64,000 nt of DNA from Paractinoplanes ferrugineus (GCF_016862195.1 NZ_BOMM01000038.1:177147-241146), one strand, 5' to 3'. Counted from the first letter of the stretch, positions 16,946 to 26,551 are shown. The notes: generated by a model not told the origin, from the letters alone. Numbers and translations are program-made.

Positions 16946-17956
16946 ATGAGCACCGGCGTTGTGCGGCACAGCGCGGAGGACCTCGGGGCCGACCCGGAGG
17001 ACCGGCCGGACCTGATCCTGGTGGTCGACGACGACCAGGACATCGCGGGTTTCGTCGAGTTCAACCTCAAGGTCCACGGCTACGAGGTCATCCGGGCCGG
17101 TGACGGTGAGGAAGCGCTCGAGCTGATGGAGAGCAAGCGTCCGGACCTGGCCGTGGTCGACTGGATGATGCCGCGCATGGACGGGGTCGAACTGACCCGC
17201 CGGCTGCGCGCCGAACCGCTCACCAGCGCCCTCCCGGTGATCATGCTGACCGCCAAGGGGATGACCGTCGACAAGGTCGTGGGCTTGACCAACGGCGTCG
17301 ACGATTACCTGGTCAAGCCGTTCGACACGGCCGAGTTGATCGCCCGCGTGACGTCGACGCTGCGGCGCAACAAGGAGTTCCGCGAGGTCTCGCCGCTCAC
17401 CGGCCTGCCCGGCAACGCCCGGGTGCGGCGGGAGATCGCCGACCGGATGAAGGCGGGCGGCGAGTATTCGGTCGGTTACATCGACATCGACCGGTTCAAA
17501 AGCGTCAACGACGTGTACGGGTTCGACCGTGGCGACGAGTTCATCACCGCGCTGGCCCGCAGCCTGCACAAGGCGTCCGCGTCGACCGGCAAGCCGTCGG
17601 TCTTCCTGGGGCACATCGGCGGTGACGACTTCGTCTTCATCTGCACGCCGGAGCAGGTACTGCCGCTGACCCAGGCCACGGTGACCGACTTCGAGCAGGC
17701 CGCCGACCGGCTCTACGACGCGAAGGACGCCCGGCGCGGCTACATCGAAGTGCCGGACCGGCGCGGCAACCGGCACAAGGCCGCCCTGGTCACCCTGTCC
17801 ATCGGGGTGGCCCAGGCGACCCCGGAGGGCCGTCAGTTCGCCGATCCGCGGGTGGTCATCGCGGTCGCGTCGGAGATGAAGAAGGTGGCGAAGTCCCAGC
17901 CCGGGTCATACGTGGCGATCGACCGTCGGCGGGCCGACAGCGACAGCGAAAGTTAG
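16946..17956 (+). CDS. Response regulator with receiver and GGDEF-type domain
   Basis: Residues about 25-140 form a receiver domain with the acidic cluster DDDQD, phospho-acceptor Asp in VVDWMMPRMDG, and the conserved Lys in DYLVKPFDT. Residues about 150-320 resemble a diguanylate cyclase domain (SPLTGLPGN, YIDIDRFKSVNDVYGFDRGD). Its signature is GGDDF rather than GGDEF/GGEEF. That may lower or abolish cyclic di-GMP synthesis and leave a nucleotide-binding or scaffold role. No histidine kinase is adjacent. Confidence 0.85.
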   Translation: MSTGVVRHSAEDLGADPEDRPDLILVVDDDQDIAGFVEFNLKVHGYEVIRAGDGEEALELMESKRPDLAVVDWMMPRMDGVELTRRLRAEPLTSALPVIMLTAKGMTVDKVVGLTNGVDDYLVKPFDTAELIARVTSTLRRNKEFREVSPLTGLPGNARVRREIADRMKAGGEYSVGYIDIDRFKSVNDVYGFDRGDEFITALARSLHKASASTGKPSVFLGHIGGDDFVFICTPEQVLPLTQATVTDFEQAADRLYDAKDARRGYIEVPDRRGNRHKAALVTLSIGVAQATPEGRQFADPRVVIAVASEMKKVAKSQPGSYVAIDRRRADSDSES

Positions 17957-17960
17957 CGCT

Positions 17961-17980
17961 CATCTCCTCCTCGGGAGATG
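17961..17980 (+). terminator. Hairpin after the receiver-GGDEF gene
   Basis: Arms CATCTCC (17961-17967) and GGAGATG (17974-17980) pair over 7 bp with a 6-base loop, a few bases after the stop and before the FMN riboswitch. There is no T run. It is a plausible terminator insulating the rib operon. Confidence 0.4.
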
Positions 17981-18043
17981 TGAAATGCATCGCGCCCTCT
18001 TGCAATGTCGATCGCGCGTGCAAGACTCGGGGTTGACCCACCA

Positions 18044-18217
18044 CGCGCTGGCGGGACTCGGTGAAATTCCGAACCGGCGGTGATCCGACGCGAAAGCATC
18101 GGTAAGCCCGCGACCCGGACGCCTCAACAAGGCGGACGGTGGACCTGGTGAAAATCCGGGGCCGACGGTTGATCAGGCGAAAGTCTGGTCAGACAGTCCG
18201 GATGGGAGACAGCGCGC
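18044..18217 (+). promoter_or_regulatory. FMN riboswitch (RFN element) of the riboflavin operon
   Basis: The conserved RFN strings are present in order: CGGTGAAATTCCGAACCGGCG, the AGCCCGCGACC region, GGTGAAAATCCGGGGCCGACGG in two parts, the AGTCTGG hairpin, and CAGTCCGGATGGGAGA at the 3' end. The closing P1 stem is CGCGCTG (18044-18050) with CAGCGCG (18211-18217). This aptamer binds FMN and turns riboflavin genes off. It lies 120 bases before ribD, with a Shine-Dalgarno-blocking hairpin between them, so control is probably at translation. Confidence 0.96.
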
Positions 18218-18298
18218 GGGATTGGACCCTGGGCGTGCCCTGGTTCGGGTGCGCGAAGCGTACCCTTATTGTCCAATTCCTGGCGTTTTCTCCCGCTA

Positions 18299-18329
18299 CT
18301 CTCAGCGCGTGACCTTGCCGCGCTGAGAG
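18299..18329 (+). promoter_or_regulatory. Shine-Dalgarno sequestering hairpin of ribD
   Basis: Arms CTCTCAGCGCG (18299-18309) and CGCGCTGAGAG (18319-18329) pair perfectly over 11 bp and bury the ribD Shine-Dalgarno GAGAGGA (18325-18331). The arm heptamers CAGCGCG and CGCGCTG are the same as the two strands of riboswitch P1. This offers a direct strand-exchange route between aptamer and expression platform. The pairing is seen; the switching is inferred. Confidence 0.8.
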
Positions 18330-18339
18330 GACGAAGCGG

Positions 18340-19410
18340 ATGGTGACCGAGGACGAGGCGATGCGCCGCGCGATCGCGCTGGCCGCCCGGGGCCTCGGCA
18401 CGACCAGCCCCAACCCGGTGGTCGGTTGCCTGCTCCTCGACGCCGCGGGCGAGATCGTCGGCGAGGGCTTCCACGCGTACGCCGGCGGCCCGCACGCCGA
18501 GATCGTCGCGCTCGCCCAGGCCGGGGAGCGCGCTCGCGGCGGCACCGCGGTGGTCTCTCTCGAACCCTGCAACCACACCGGCCGCACCGGGCCCTGCAGT
18601 CACGCGCTGATCAACGCCGGGGTGCGGCGGGTGGTGATCGCGGTCGACGACCCGACCTCGGAGGCGGCGGGCGGGGCGGTCACGATGCGCGCCGCGGGGG
18701 TTCAGGTCGAGACCGGGGTCCGCCGCCGCGAGGCCGAGCAGGGCAACGTCGCCTGGCTGACCGCGGTCCGCCGCGGCCGGCCCTACGTGACCTGGAAGTT
18801 CGCCGCGACCCTGGACGGGCGGTCGGCCGCCGCCGACGGCACCAGCCAGTGGATCACCTCGGCTCCCGCACGTTCCGACGTGCACCTGCTGCGCGGCACC
18901 ATGGACGCGATCATGGTCGGCGCCGGCACGGTGATCGCCGACGATCCCCAGCTCACCGTGCGTGACCTGAAGGACGGGTCGCTGGCCATCAAGCAACCGT
19001 TGCGGGTGGTCGTCGACTCCCAGGGGCGTACGCCGGAGAAAGCGCGCGTCCGCGACGTCACCGCACCCACCTGGATCGTCACCAACCGCGAGGTCGGCGC
19101 CGGGCCGGACGGCCGCGTCGACCTGAACGCCCTGCTCCAGGCGCTGTTCGGGCGGGGCATCCGCTCGGTGCTGCTGGAGGGTGGCCCCACCCTGGCCGGC
19201 TCCTTCCTGGCCGCCGGGCTGGTCGACCAGGTGATCGGCTACGTCGCGCCGAAGCTGCTCGGCGCGGGCAAGGCCGCCCTGCTCGACGCGGGGGTCGCCA
19301 CCATCGGCGACGCCGTCGAACTCGATCTCACCGACATCGCGCAGATCGGACCCGACCTGCGCTTCACCGCATCACTCCGGCAAAAACCGTCCGACCAGGG
19401 GGCCTTCTGA
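18340..19410 (+). CDS. ribD: Bifunctional pyrimidine deaminase/reductase of riboflavin synthesis
   Basis: This enzyme deaminates and then reduces the pyrimidine intermediate made from GTP. The N-terminal deaminase has the zinc motif PHAEIVAL followed by SLEPCNHTGRTGPC. The C-terminal reductase begins near residue 150 with PYVTWKFAATLDGRSAA and has LLEGGPTLAGSFL. The ATG start is 8 bases after the sequestered GAGAGGA. It is the first gene of ribD-ribE-ribBA-ribH, under the FMN riboswitch. Its stop overlaps the ribE ATG. Confidence 0.95.
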   Translation: MVTEDEAMRRAIALAARGLGTTSPNPVVGCLLLDAAGEIVGEGFHAYAGGPHAEIVALAQAGERARGGTAVVSLEPCNHTGRTGPCSHALINAGVRRVVIAVDDPTSEAAGGAVTMRAAGVQVETGVRRREAEQGNVAWLTAVRRGRPYVTWKFAATLDGRSAAADGTSQWITSAPARSDVHLLRGTMDAIMVGAGTVIADDPQLTVRDLKDGSLAIKQPLRVVVDSQGRTPEKARVRDVTAPTWIVTNREVGAGPDGRVDLNALLQALFGRGIRSVLLEGGPTLAGSFLAAGLVDQVIGYVAPKLLGAGKAALLDAGVATIGDAVELDLTDIAQIGPDLRFTASLRQKPSDQGAF

Positions 19411-20001
19411 TGTTCACCGGCATCGTCGAGGAAATGGGTGAGGTCATCCGCCGCACCGACGCGGGCGGGGACTCCGCGGTCATCGCCGTGCGCGGGCCGG
19501 TCGTCACCACCGACGCCCGGCACGGCGACTCGATCGCGGTGAACGGCGTCTGTCTCACCGTGATCGACAACGAGGACGGCGTGTTCACCGCCGACGTGAT
19601 GGGGGAGACGCTGCGCCGGTCGTCGCTCGGCGCGCTGCGCGCCGGCAGCCAGGTCAACCTCGAACGGGCGGCCACCCTCGGCAGCCGGCTCGGCGGTCAC
19701 CTGGTGCAGGGGCACGTCGACGGCGTCGGGCAGCTGCTCAGCCGGGAGCCGGCGGAGCAGTGGGAGGTCCTGCGCTTCGCGCTGCCGAAGAGCATTTCGA
19801 AGTACGTGGTGGAGAAGGGCTCGATCACTGTCGACGGGGTGTCGCTCACCGTCATGGCGGTCGACGACGAGACGTTCGGCGTCGGTCTGATCCCGACCAC
19901 GCTGAAGCTGACCGTGCTGGGATCCAAAGCCGTCGGCGACCCGGTGAACCTCGAGGTCGACGTGATCGCCAAGTACGTCGAGAAGATGCTGGGAGCCAGA
20001 A

Positions 20002-20009
<8 letters not shown>
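19410..20009 (+). CDS. ribE: Riboflavin synthase alpha chain
   Basis: This enzyme dismutates two lumazine molecules to give riboflavin. It starts with the family hallmark MFTGIVEEMGEV and contains two similar lumazine-binding halves, seen as NGVCLTVIDNEDGVFTADVM and VDGVSLTVMAVDDETFGVGL, with the GHLVQGHVDGVG linker. The length (199) is usual. It overlaps ribD by one base and ribBA by eight bases, so translation is coupled. Confidence 0.95.
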
Positions 20010-21207
<1,198 letters not shown>

Positions 21208-21255
21208 TTCGTGCTCCGTAAAGCATGACAATTAACGGAAACAAGGGGGCAAGAC

Positions 21256-21729
21256 ATGGCCGGCTTCGGTGACCCGCACATGGAGACCGTCGATGCGGCC
21301 GGGCTGCGGCTCGGCATCGTCGGCGCGCGATGGCACGCCGATCTCGTCGATCACATGATCGAGCGGGCGAAGGCCGCTGCCGAGGCGTGTGGCGTGACGG
21401 ACGTGGTGATCCACCGGGTGGGCGGCACGGTCGAGTTGCCGGTCGTCGCTCAGGCGCTGGCGCGGCAGTGCGACGCGGTGGTCGCCATCGGGGTGGTGAT
21501 CAAGGGCGAGACCCAGCATTTCGAGTACGTGTGTGACTCGGTCACCACCGGTCTCACCCGGATCGCCCTCGACGAGAGCACTCCCGTGGCGCACGGCGTG
21601 CTGACCGTGCACAGCCTCGGCCAGGCCCGCGACCGGGCCGGCCTGGAGGACTCGATCGAGGACAAGGGCTGGCAGAGCACGATCGCGGCCCTCGACGCCG
21701 CGCTCGTCCTCCGCGAGCTGAAGCCCTGA
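21256..21729 (+). CDS. ribH: 6,7-dimethyl-8-ribityllumazine synthase
   Basis: This enzyme condenses the two RibBA/RibD products to lumazine, forming icosahedral or pentameric shells. Motifs are GIVGARWHADLVDHMIE, the phosphate site AIGVVIKGETQHFEY with the catalytic His, and GVLTVHSLGQA. The length (157) is normal. A 48-base gap separates it from ribBA, and it is the last gene of the operon. Confidence 0.94.
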   Translation: MAGFGDPHMETVDAAGLRLGIVGARWHADLVDHMIERAKAAAEACGVTDVVIHRVGGTVELPVVAQALARQCDAVVAIGVVIKGETQHFEYVCDSVTTGLTRIALDESTPVAHGVLTVHSLGQARDRAGLEDSIEDKGWQSTIAALDAALVLRELKP

Positions 21730-21777
21730 TCCGCCGGCGCCGCCCGAGATCCGGCCCGCATCGCGTCGCGCCGCGGC

Positions 21778-22185
21778 TCAACGCCGCATCACGACCAGGC
21801 GGATCCGGTCGTCGTCGGCCCGGACCCCGACTCCGGTCGTGACGCGGAGGTCGGTTGCCGCGCGCGCCGGGCCGGGCTGGAACGACAGGCCGCCGCCGGT
21901 GGCGTCGACGCGCATCCGCACCGAGCGCGGCACCCCGTTGCAGACGATGTCCGCGCTCTTCGAACCGACCGCGACGTGTGCCCCGGCTCGCTGCGCGAGG
22001 GACACCGCGACGCGGGCCAGCGTGCCCGGCGGGCACACCACGACGTAGTGCACGTCGACGGCGGTGCCGCCGGGAATCACCACGGCCGACTCGAGGCGCA
22101 GGCCGAGCCGGACGGCGGCGTGTCCCGGTGCCGCGGTGCCGGCGGTGACCGCCAGCGCCGCGACGGCGAGAAGGATGATGCGCAT
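21778..22185 (-). CDS. Secreted hypothetical protein with one likely disulfide
   Basis: A 23-residue signal peptide (MRIILLAVAALAVTAGTAAP, cleavage probably after GHAA) precedes a small mature domain of about 110 residues. It is rich in beta-type strands (VRLGLRLESAVVIPGGTAV) and has just two cysteines, VVCPPGT and IVCNGVP, probably paired outside the cell. I do not recognise the family. It is convergent with ribH and upstream neighbours are on the same strand but separated by a hairpin. Confidence 0.6.
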   Translation of the reverse strand: MRIILLAVAALAVTAGTAAPGHAAVRLGLRLESAVVIPGGTAVDVHYVVVCPPGTLARVAVSLAQRAGAHVAVGSKSADIVCNGVPRSVRMRVDATGGGLSFQPGPARAATDLRVTTGVGVRADDDRIRLVVMRR

Positions 22186-22240
22186 GCGAATGTCCTCCCG
22201 TGGGCAGGGAGCCGCATGCCCCGAGCGGATTCACCCCCGT

Positions 22241-22271
22241 GCCCGCGGATGCACTGTGGCATTCCGCGGGC
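22241..22271 (-). terminator. Hairpin downstream of the ABC importer operon
   Basis: GCCCGCGGA (22241-22249) pairs with TCCGCGGGC (22263-22271), and inner TGC/GCA pairs extend the stem, with one bulged base. It follows the last gene of the minus-strand importer operon by about 40 bases. It lacks a T run. Confidence 0.45.
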
Positions 22272-22311
22272 GCCCGTGGAGGTGACCGTCCGTGATCTGA
22301 CCCGGCAAGGA

Positions 22312-23049
22312 TTACAGCCGGCCGGCCTCGATGATCCGGGCCAGGAACTGCCGGGTGCGGGGTTCGACCGGGTCGCCCAGCACCTGCTCGGGCGGGCCCT
22401 GTTCGAGCACCCGGCCCTTGTCGAGGAACGCGACCCGGTCGGCCACCTGACGGGCGAACCCCATCTCATGGGTGGCCAGCACCATCGTGGTGTCGCCCTT
22501 GAGGTCACGGATCATGGTGAGCACCTCGCCGACCAGCTCCGGGTCGAGCGCCGAGGTGACCTCGTCGAGCAGCAGCAGGCGTGGGCTGTTGACCAGGGCC
22601 CGCACGATCGCGGCACGCTGCTGCTGGCCGCCGCTGAGCCGGTCGGGATAGCTGCTCGCCTTGTCGGCCAGCCCGACCCGCGCCAGCCACTCCAGGGCCT
22701 GCGACTTCGCCTCGTCGACCGGGCGGCCGTGCACCCGGGTCGGCGCGAGGGTGATGTTGTCGAGCACGGTCATGTGCGGGAACAGGTTGTAGCTCTGGAA
22801 GACGAGACCGATCTTCTGACGTACGTCATCAGGGTTGATCTTGGGGTCGGTGATGTCCTCGCCGTCGAGCGTGATCGTGCCGTCGTCGATCCCGGTAAGC
22901 AGGTTCACACAGCGCAACAACGTCGATTTGCCGGAGCCGGAGGCCCCGATCAGCGCCACCACCTCGTGCTCGTCGACCGACAGGTCGAGCCCGTCGAGCA
23001 CCACCGAGGCGCCGAACGTCTTGCGGACATCCGTGCAGGTCAGCAGCAT
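22312..23049 (-). CDS. Polar amino acid ABC importer, ATP-binding subunit
   Basis: This is the ATPase of an amino acid importer (GlnQ/HisP type). It has Walker A GASGSGKSTLL, Q-loop FQSYNLFPHMTV, ABC signature LSGGQQQRAAIVRAL, Walker B LLLLDEVTSALDP and the switch His in LATHEMGFARQ. The ATG at 23049 gives 245 residues, the usual size, and overlaps the permease stop by one base (TGATG). The three genes run binding protein, permease, ATPase. Confidence 0.93.
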   Translation of the reverse strand: MLLTCTDVRKTFGASVVLDGLDLSVDEHEVVALIGASGSGKSTLLRCVNLLTGIDDGTITLDGEDITDPKINPDDVRQKIGLVFQSYNLFPHMTVLDNITLAPTRVHGRPVDEAKSQALEWLARVGLADKASSYPDRLSGGQQQRAAIVRALVNSPRLLLLDEVTSALDPELVGEVLTMIRDLKGDTTMVLATHEMGFARQVADRVAFLDKGRVLEQGPPEQVLGDPVEPRTRQFLARIIEAGRL

Positions 23050-23897
23050 CAGGTCCCCGCGTTCTGGCGGCGGGCGGCGCGCAGCGTCACCCAGTCGGTC
23101 ACGCCGATCAGCGGCAGGGCCAAGAGCACGAAGAGCACACCCGCGATGACGTACGGGGTGAAGTTCGCGTTCTGTGCCACGCCGATCTGGGCCGCCCGGA
23201 TCGCGTCGATCGGACCCGCCAGGGAGATCAGGCCGACGTCCTTCTGGAGCGCCACCGTGTCGTTGAGCAGCGGCGGAGCCACCCGCCGGACCGCCTGCGG
23301 CAGCACCACGTGGCGCATCGACTGGCGGTAGGTCAGGCCGAGCGAGCGGGCCGCCGCGATCTGGCTCGGGTGCACCGACTCGATGCCGGCCCGGAACACC
23401 TCGGCGAGGTAGGCGCCGTAGGTGATCACGATGGCCGCGCCGCCGAGCACCGTGACGCTCGGGGTCCCCTGCAACCGCAGCCCCGGTACGCCGAACGCGA
23501 ACAGGTAGATCACGATGATCAGCGGAAGACCCCGGAAGGAGTACGTGTAGAGCGTCGCGATCGCCCGGACCGGGAAGAACACCGGGCCGCGCAGCGTGCG
23601 CAGCACCGCGATCAGCAGGCCCAGGGCGAGCGCCGCGATCGCGCAGAACACCAGCATGCGGAGGTTCAGCCACAGTCCCTCGAGGATCTGCGGGAAGAAC
23701 TCCTTGGCGTTGTGGAAGTCGAAGAACGACTGCTTGACCCGGTCCCAGCCGGGCGCGCTGGTGACCGCCACGCCCAGCAGGGTGCCGAGGACCGCTGTGG
23801 ACAGGGCGGCGACCAGCACCGACCGGACCGCCTGCCGTTTGCGGAAGGCGGTCCGGCCGAGCTGAACGTCACTCGGGCGGTAGGCGTCGGTGGTCAC
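23049..23897 (-). CDS. Polar amino acid ABC importer, permease subunit
   Basis: This membrane subunit of the same importer has a short cytoplasmic start, a first membrane helix at about residues 25-48 and further helices at about 75-98, 118-138, 148-170 and 245-268. The conserved EAA loop reads RSLGLTYRQSMRHVVLPQAV. I chose the GTG at 23897 because it overlaps the binding-protein stop (GTGA) and gives 282 residues. Upstream extensions would lie inside the binding-protein gene. Confidence 0.9.
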   Translation of the reverse strand: MTTDAYRPSDVQLGRTAFRKRQAVRSVLVAALSTAVLGTLLGVAVTSAPGWDRVKQSFFDFHNAKEFFPQILEGLWLNLRMLVFCAIAALALGLLIAVLRTLRGPVFFPVRAIATLYTYSFRGLPLIIVIYLFAFGVPGLRLQGTPSVTVLGGAAIVITYGAYLAEVFRAGIESVHPSQIAAARSLGLTYRQSMRHVVLPQAVRRVAPPLLNDTVALQKDVGLISLAGPIDAIRAAQIGVAQNANFTPYVIAGVLFVLLALPLIGVTDWVTLRAARRQNAGT

Positions 23898-24766
23898 TGG
23901 AGCTCGGGAGCTCCACCGCTCTGGGCCAGCCACTGCTTCTCCAGCACCGCCAGGGTGCCGTCGTTGCGCAGCTGGTCGACCGCCTGGCTGACGCACGAGG
24001 TCAGGCTGGAACCCTTGTCGAGCACGAGACCGAACTGCTCGGGCACGCCCACCTGGGGGAGCTGGCCGACGATCAGGCCGTTGTCGAGCTCGGCGCCGGT
24101 CATGTAGAACGCCGTCGGCAGGTCCACCACGATGCCGTCGACGGTGCCGTTGACCAGCGCGGCCTTGGCGTCGTCGTTGTTGTTGAAGACCGATGGCTGG
24201 GCCGTCGGCTTGATCACCTCGGTGATCGCCTGGTAGCTCGTCGTGCCGACCTGGGCGCCGAGCTTGGCGGTCTTGAGATCGGCCAGCGACTTGGCGGTCG
24301 CGATCTTCGAGCCCTTGGTGGTGATCACGGTCTGCTTCACGAGGTAGTACGGCGCGGAGAAATCGACGGCCTTCTTGCGCTCGTCGGTGATCGAGAACTC
24401 GTTGATATCGAAGTCGTACGATTTCGGGCCGGGCGCGATGGCGTTGTTGAACGTCACAGAGATCCAGGTCACGTTGTCCGCCGTAAATCCCAGACGCTGG
24501 GCGACCGCGTACGCCACAGCCGACTCGAAGCCCTTGCCGTTGGCCGGCTTGTTGTCGCTGAACCACGGCGCGTAGACCGGGTTGTCGGTGCCGATCGTGA
24601 GCTTGCCGGCGGTCTTCGTCGACATCGTCGCAGGCGCGCACGTGTTCGTAGAAGCGCTGGCAGACGGCGTGGCGGAGGTCGTCTCGTCGGCTGGCGCGCA
24701 GGCCGCGAGGGCGGCGAGAGCGAGGACGGCGCCACCGGTGGTGAGGAGGGTGTTTCGGGTGACCAT
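23894..24766 (-). CDS. Extracellular amino acid-binding lipoprotein (family 3)
   Basis: The N-terminus carries a lipoprotein signal with lipobox LAAC (about residues 20-23), followed by a Ser/Thr-rich linker. The mature part resembles family 3 solute-binding proteins: TKTAGKLTIGTDNPVYAPWF, NDYDFDINEFSITDERK-like text (here SYDFDINEFSITDERKKAVD), and AKSLADLKTAKLGAQVGTTS. The ligand is probably a polar amino acid such as glutamate or glutamine, inferred from the family only. It is first in its operon, and hisE starts 68 bases away on the other strand. Confidence 0.88.
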   Translation of the reverse strand: MVTRNTLLTTGGAVLALAALAACAPADETTSATPSASASTNTCAPATMSTKTAGKLTIGTDNPVYAPWFSDNKPANGKGFESAVAYAVAQRLGFTADNVTWISVTFNNAIAPGPKSYDFDINEFSITDERKKAVDFSAPYYLVKQTVITTKGSKIATAKSLADLKTAKLGAQVGTTSYQAITEVIKPTAQPSVFNNNDDAKAALVNGTVDGIVVDLPTAFYMTGAELDNGLIVGQLPQVGVPEQFGLVLDKGSSLTSCVSQAVDQLRNDGTLAVLEKQWLAQSGGAPELQ

Positions 24767-24834
24767 GACGGCGAGCCTAGGGCACGTCTCACCTGCTGGG
24801 GGCGTTCGTATCGATCCCGTGATGAGTTGTCACA

Positions 24835-25107
24835 ATGGCGCCCGTGAAGACGTTCGAAGAGTTGTTCGCCGAGCTCCGGGAGAAGGCGGAGACGCGCCCC
24901 GAGGGCTCGTCCACGGTCGTGGCCCTGGAGCGAGGGGTCCACTTCATCGGGAAGAAGGTCGTCGAGGAGGCGGCCGAGTCCTGGATGGCCGCCGAGCACG
25001 AGGGCCCCGAGCGGGCCGCCGAGGAGATCTCCCAGCTGCTCTATCAAGCTCAGGTTCTGATGATCGCGACCGGCCTCGAGCTCGAGGACGTCTATCGACA
25101 TCTGTGA
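24835..25107 (+). CDS. hisE: Phosphoribosyl-ATP pyrophosphatase
   Basis: This is the second step of histidine synthesis, removing pyrophosphate from phosphoribosyl-ATP. The 90-residue alpha-helical protein has the MazG-like acidic motif GKKVVEEAAESWMAAEHE and then EISQLLYQAQVLMIA. hisG, the preceding enzyme of the pathway, follows 44 bases later. GTG at 24844 is an alternative start. Confidence 0.94.
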   Translation: MAPVKTFEELFAELREKAETRPEGSSTVVALERGVHFIGKKVVEEAAESWMAAEHEGPERAAEEISQLLYQAQVLMIATGLELEDVYRHL

Positions 25108-25151
25108 CGTGCCCTCTCGACCTTTCCTCACTCGAAAGAAGGAGCACGTCG

Positions 25152-25994
25152 ATGCTGCGCATCGCGATCCCGAACAAAGGCACCCTGTCCCAGCCCGCCT
25201 CGCAGATGCTCAAGGACGCCGGCTACCGCCAGCGCACCGATCCCAAAGACCTGATGTGCCGTGACGAGCCCAACAGTGTCGAGTTCTTCTACCTGCGCCC
25301 CCGCGACATCGCCACCTATGTCGGCACCGGCGACCTCGACCTCGGCATCACCGGCCGCGACCTGCTCGTCGACTCCGGGGTCGCCGCCGAGGAGACGCTC
25401 GACCTGGGGTTCGGCGGGGCCACGTTCCGCTGGGCGGCCCCGCCCGGAACGATCACCACGGCCGCCGAGATCGGTGGCCGGCGCATCGCCACCGCCTACC
25501 CCGGGGTGGTCTCGCGCTATCTGGTCGAGCACGACCTGAAGGCCGAGGTCGTCCGGCTCGACGGGGCCGTGGAGAACGCGGTCCGGCTCGGCGTCGCCGA
25601 CCTGATCGCCGACGTGGTCGAGACCGGCGCGACCCTGCGCCAGGCCGGCCTGGTCACGCTCGGCGACCCGCTGCTGCGCTCGTCGGCGATCCTGATCGGC
25701 CGGCCGGGCCACACGCCGGCCGGTGCCGCCCAGCTGCTCCGCCGGCTGCAGGGGGTGCTGGTGGCGCGCAGCTACGTGATGCTCGCCTACGACGTGCCCG
25801 CCGATCTGCTCGAGAACGCCACGGCGCTGACTCCCGGCATCGAGTCGCCGACCGTCTCGCCGCTGCGCCGGGAGGGCTGGGTGGCGGTGGAGGCCATGGT
25901 CAAACGCAGCGACGTGCACCGCACCATGGACGAGCTGTACGAACTGGGCGCCCGCGCCATCCTTGTCACCGACATCGCGAACTGCCGGTTGTAA
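25152..25994 (+). CDS. hisG: ATP phosphoribosyltransferase, long form
   Basis: This first, feedback-regulated step of histidine synthesis joins ATP and PRPP. Motifs are MLRIAIPNKGTLS, DLGITGRDLLVDSG and the PRPP site DLIADVVETGATLRQAGL. At 280 residues it includes the C-terminal regulatory domain for histidine (residues about 205-280), so no HisZ partner is needed. The start follows AAGAAGGAG. A PH-domain gene begins 5 bases after its stop. Confidence 0.95.
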   Translation: MLRIAIPNKGTLSQPASQMLKDAGYRQRTDPKDLMCRDEPNSVEFFYLRPRDIATYVGTGDLDLGITGRDLLVDSGVAAEETLDLGFGGATFRWAAPPGTITTAAEIGGRRIATAYPGVVSRYLVEHDLKAEVVRLDGAVENAVRLGVADLIADVVETGATLRQAGLVTLGDPLLRSSAILIGRPGHTPAGAAQLLRRLQGVLVARSYVMLAYDVPADLLENATALTPGIESPTVSPLRREGWVAVEAMVKRSDVHRTMDELYELGARAILVTDIANCRL

Positions 25995-25998
25995 AGTC

Positions 25999-26448
25999 AT
26001 GGTCGTGGAAACGGTGACGTATCGGCCGCAGAAGATCCGCTGGGTCGCCGGCGCGCTGGCCGCCGGCGTCGTGGTGCTCTTCACCGCGATCAGTTTCGGC
26101 CTGCACGGATCGGCCGGCTTCGAGAACTCGGGCCAGTTCGAGCGCGGCGACCAGACCGCCATGATCGGCCTGGGCGTGCTGATCGCGCTCGGCATCCTGG
26201 CGTTCTGCCGCCCGCGGGTGACCGCCGACGCCGAGCACATCCGCATCCGCAACGTGGTCGGCGGCTACGACCTGCCCTGGAGCGTGGTGCGGGCGGTGCG
26301 CTTCGACCGCAACTCGCCGTGGGCGCAGCTGGAGCTGCACGACGACGAGCAGGTGTCGGTCCATGCGTTGCAGGCCGCCGACAAGGGCTACGCGGTCGAG
26401 GGAGTGCGGGCACTTCGGGCCCTGCATTCGGCCGCCGTGAGTGCCTGA
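25999..26448 (+). CDS. Membrane-anchored bacterial PH-domain protein (bPH_6 / CFP-6-like)
   Basis: Two membrane helices (about residues 14-34 and 51-67) are followed by a compact beta domain: RPRVTADAEHIRIRNVVGGY, DLPWSVVRAVRFDRNSPWAQ and LELHDDEQVSVHAL. This pattern matches the small bacterial PH domain seen in the mycobacterial CFP-6 protein. The function is unknown. It is translated right behind hisG, but nothing ties it to histidine synthesis. Confidence 0.72.
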   Translation: MVVETVTYRPQKIRWVAGALAAGVVVLFTAISFGLHGSAGFENSGQFERGDQTAMIGLGVLIALGILAFCRPRVTADAEHIRIRNVVGGYDLPWSVVRAVRFDRNSPWAQLELHDDEQVSVHALQAADKGYAVEGVRALRALHSAAVSA

Positions 26449-26480
26449 TAGACTTGCCGCAGTCGACCACGCCTTTAGTG

Positions 26481-26551
26481 CTCAGTTGTTGAGTTAAGCC
26501 CAGTTGTTGAGTTAGCCCGGCTGTCGAGTTAAGCCCGGCTGTTGAGTTCAA
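26481..26551 (+). repeat. Four tandem copies of an 18-base repeat
   Basis: The units are CTCAGTTGTTGAGTTAAG (26481), CCCAGTTGTTGAGTTAG (26499, one base short), CCCGGCTGTCGAGTTAAG (26516) and CCCGGCTGTTGAGTTCAA (26534). The core TGTTGAGTTAA is much more AT-rich than its surroundings. It lies between the PH gene and the infC attenuator. Possible roles are a protein-binding array or a promoter region. Confidence 0.8.

Noticed and set aside
15635..17776. A 713-codon open frame on the minus strand opposite rpe and the receiver-GGDEF gene
   Set aside because: It lies antisense to two certain genes, its text is Arg/Gly/His-rich without any domain, and long antisense frames are expected in such high-GC DNA.
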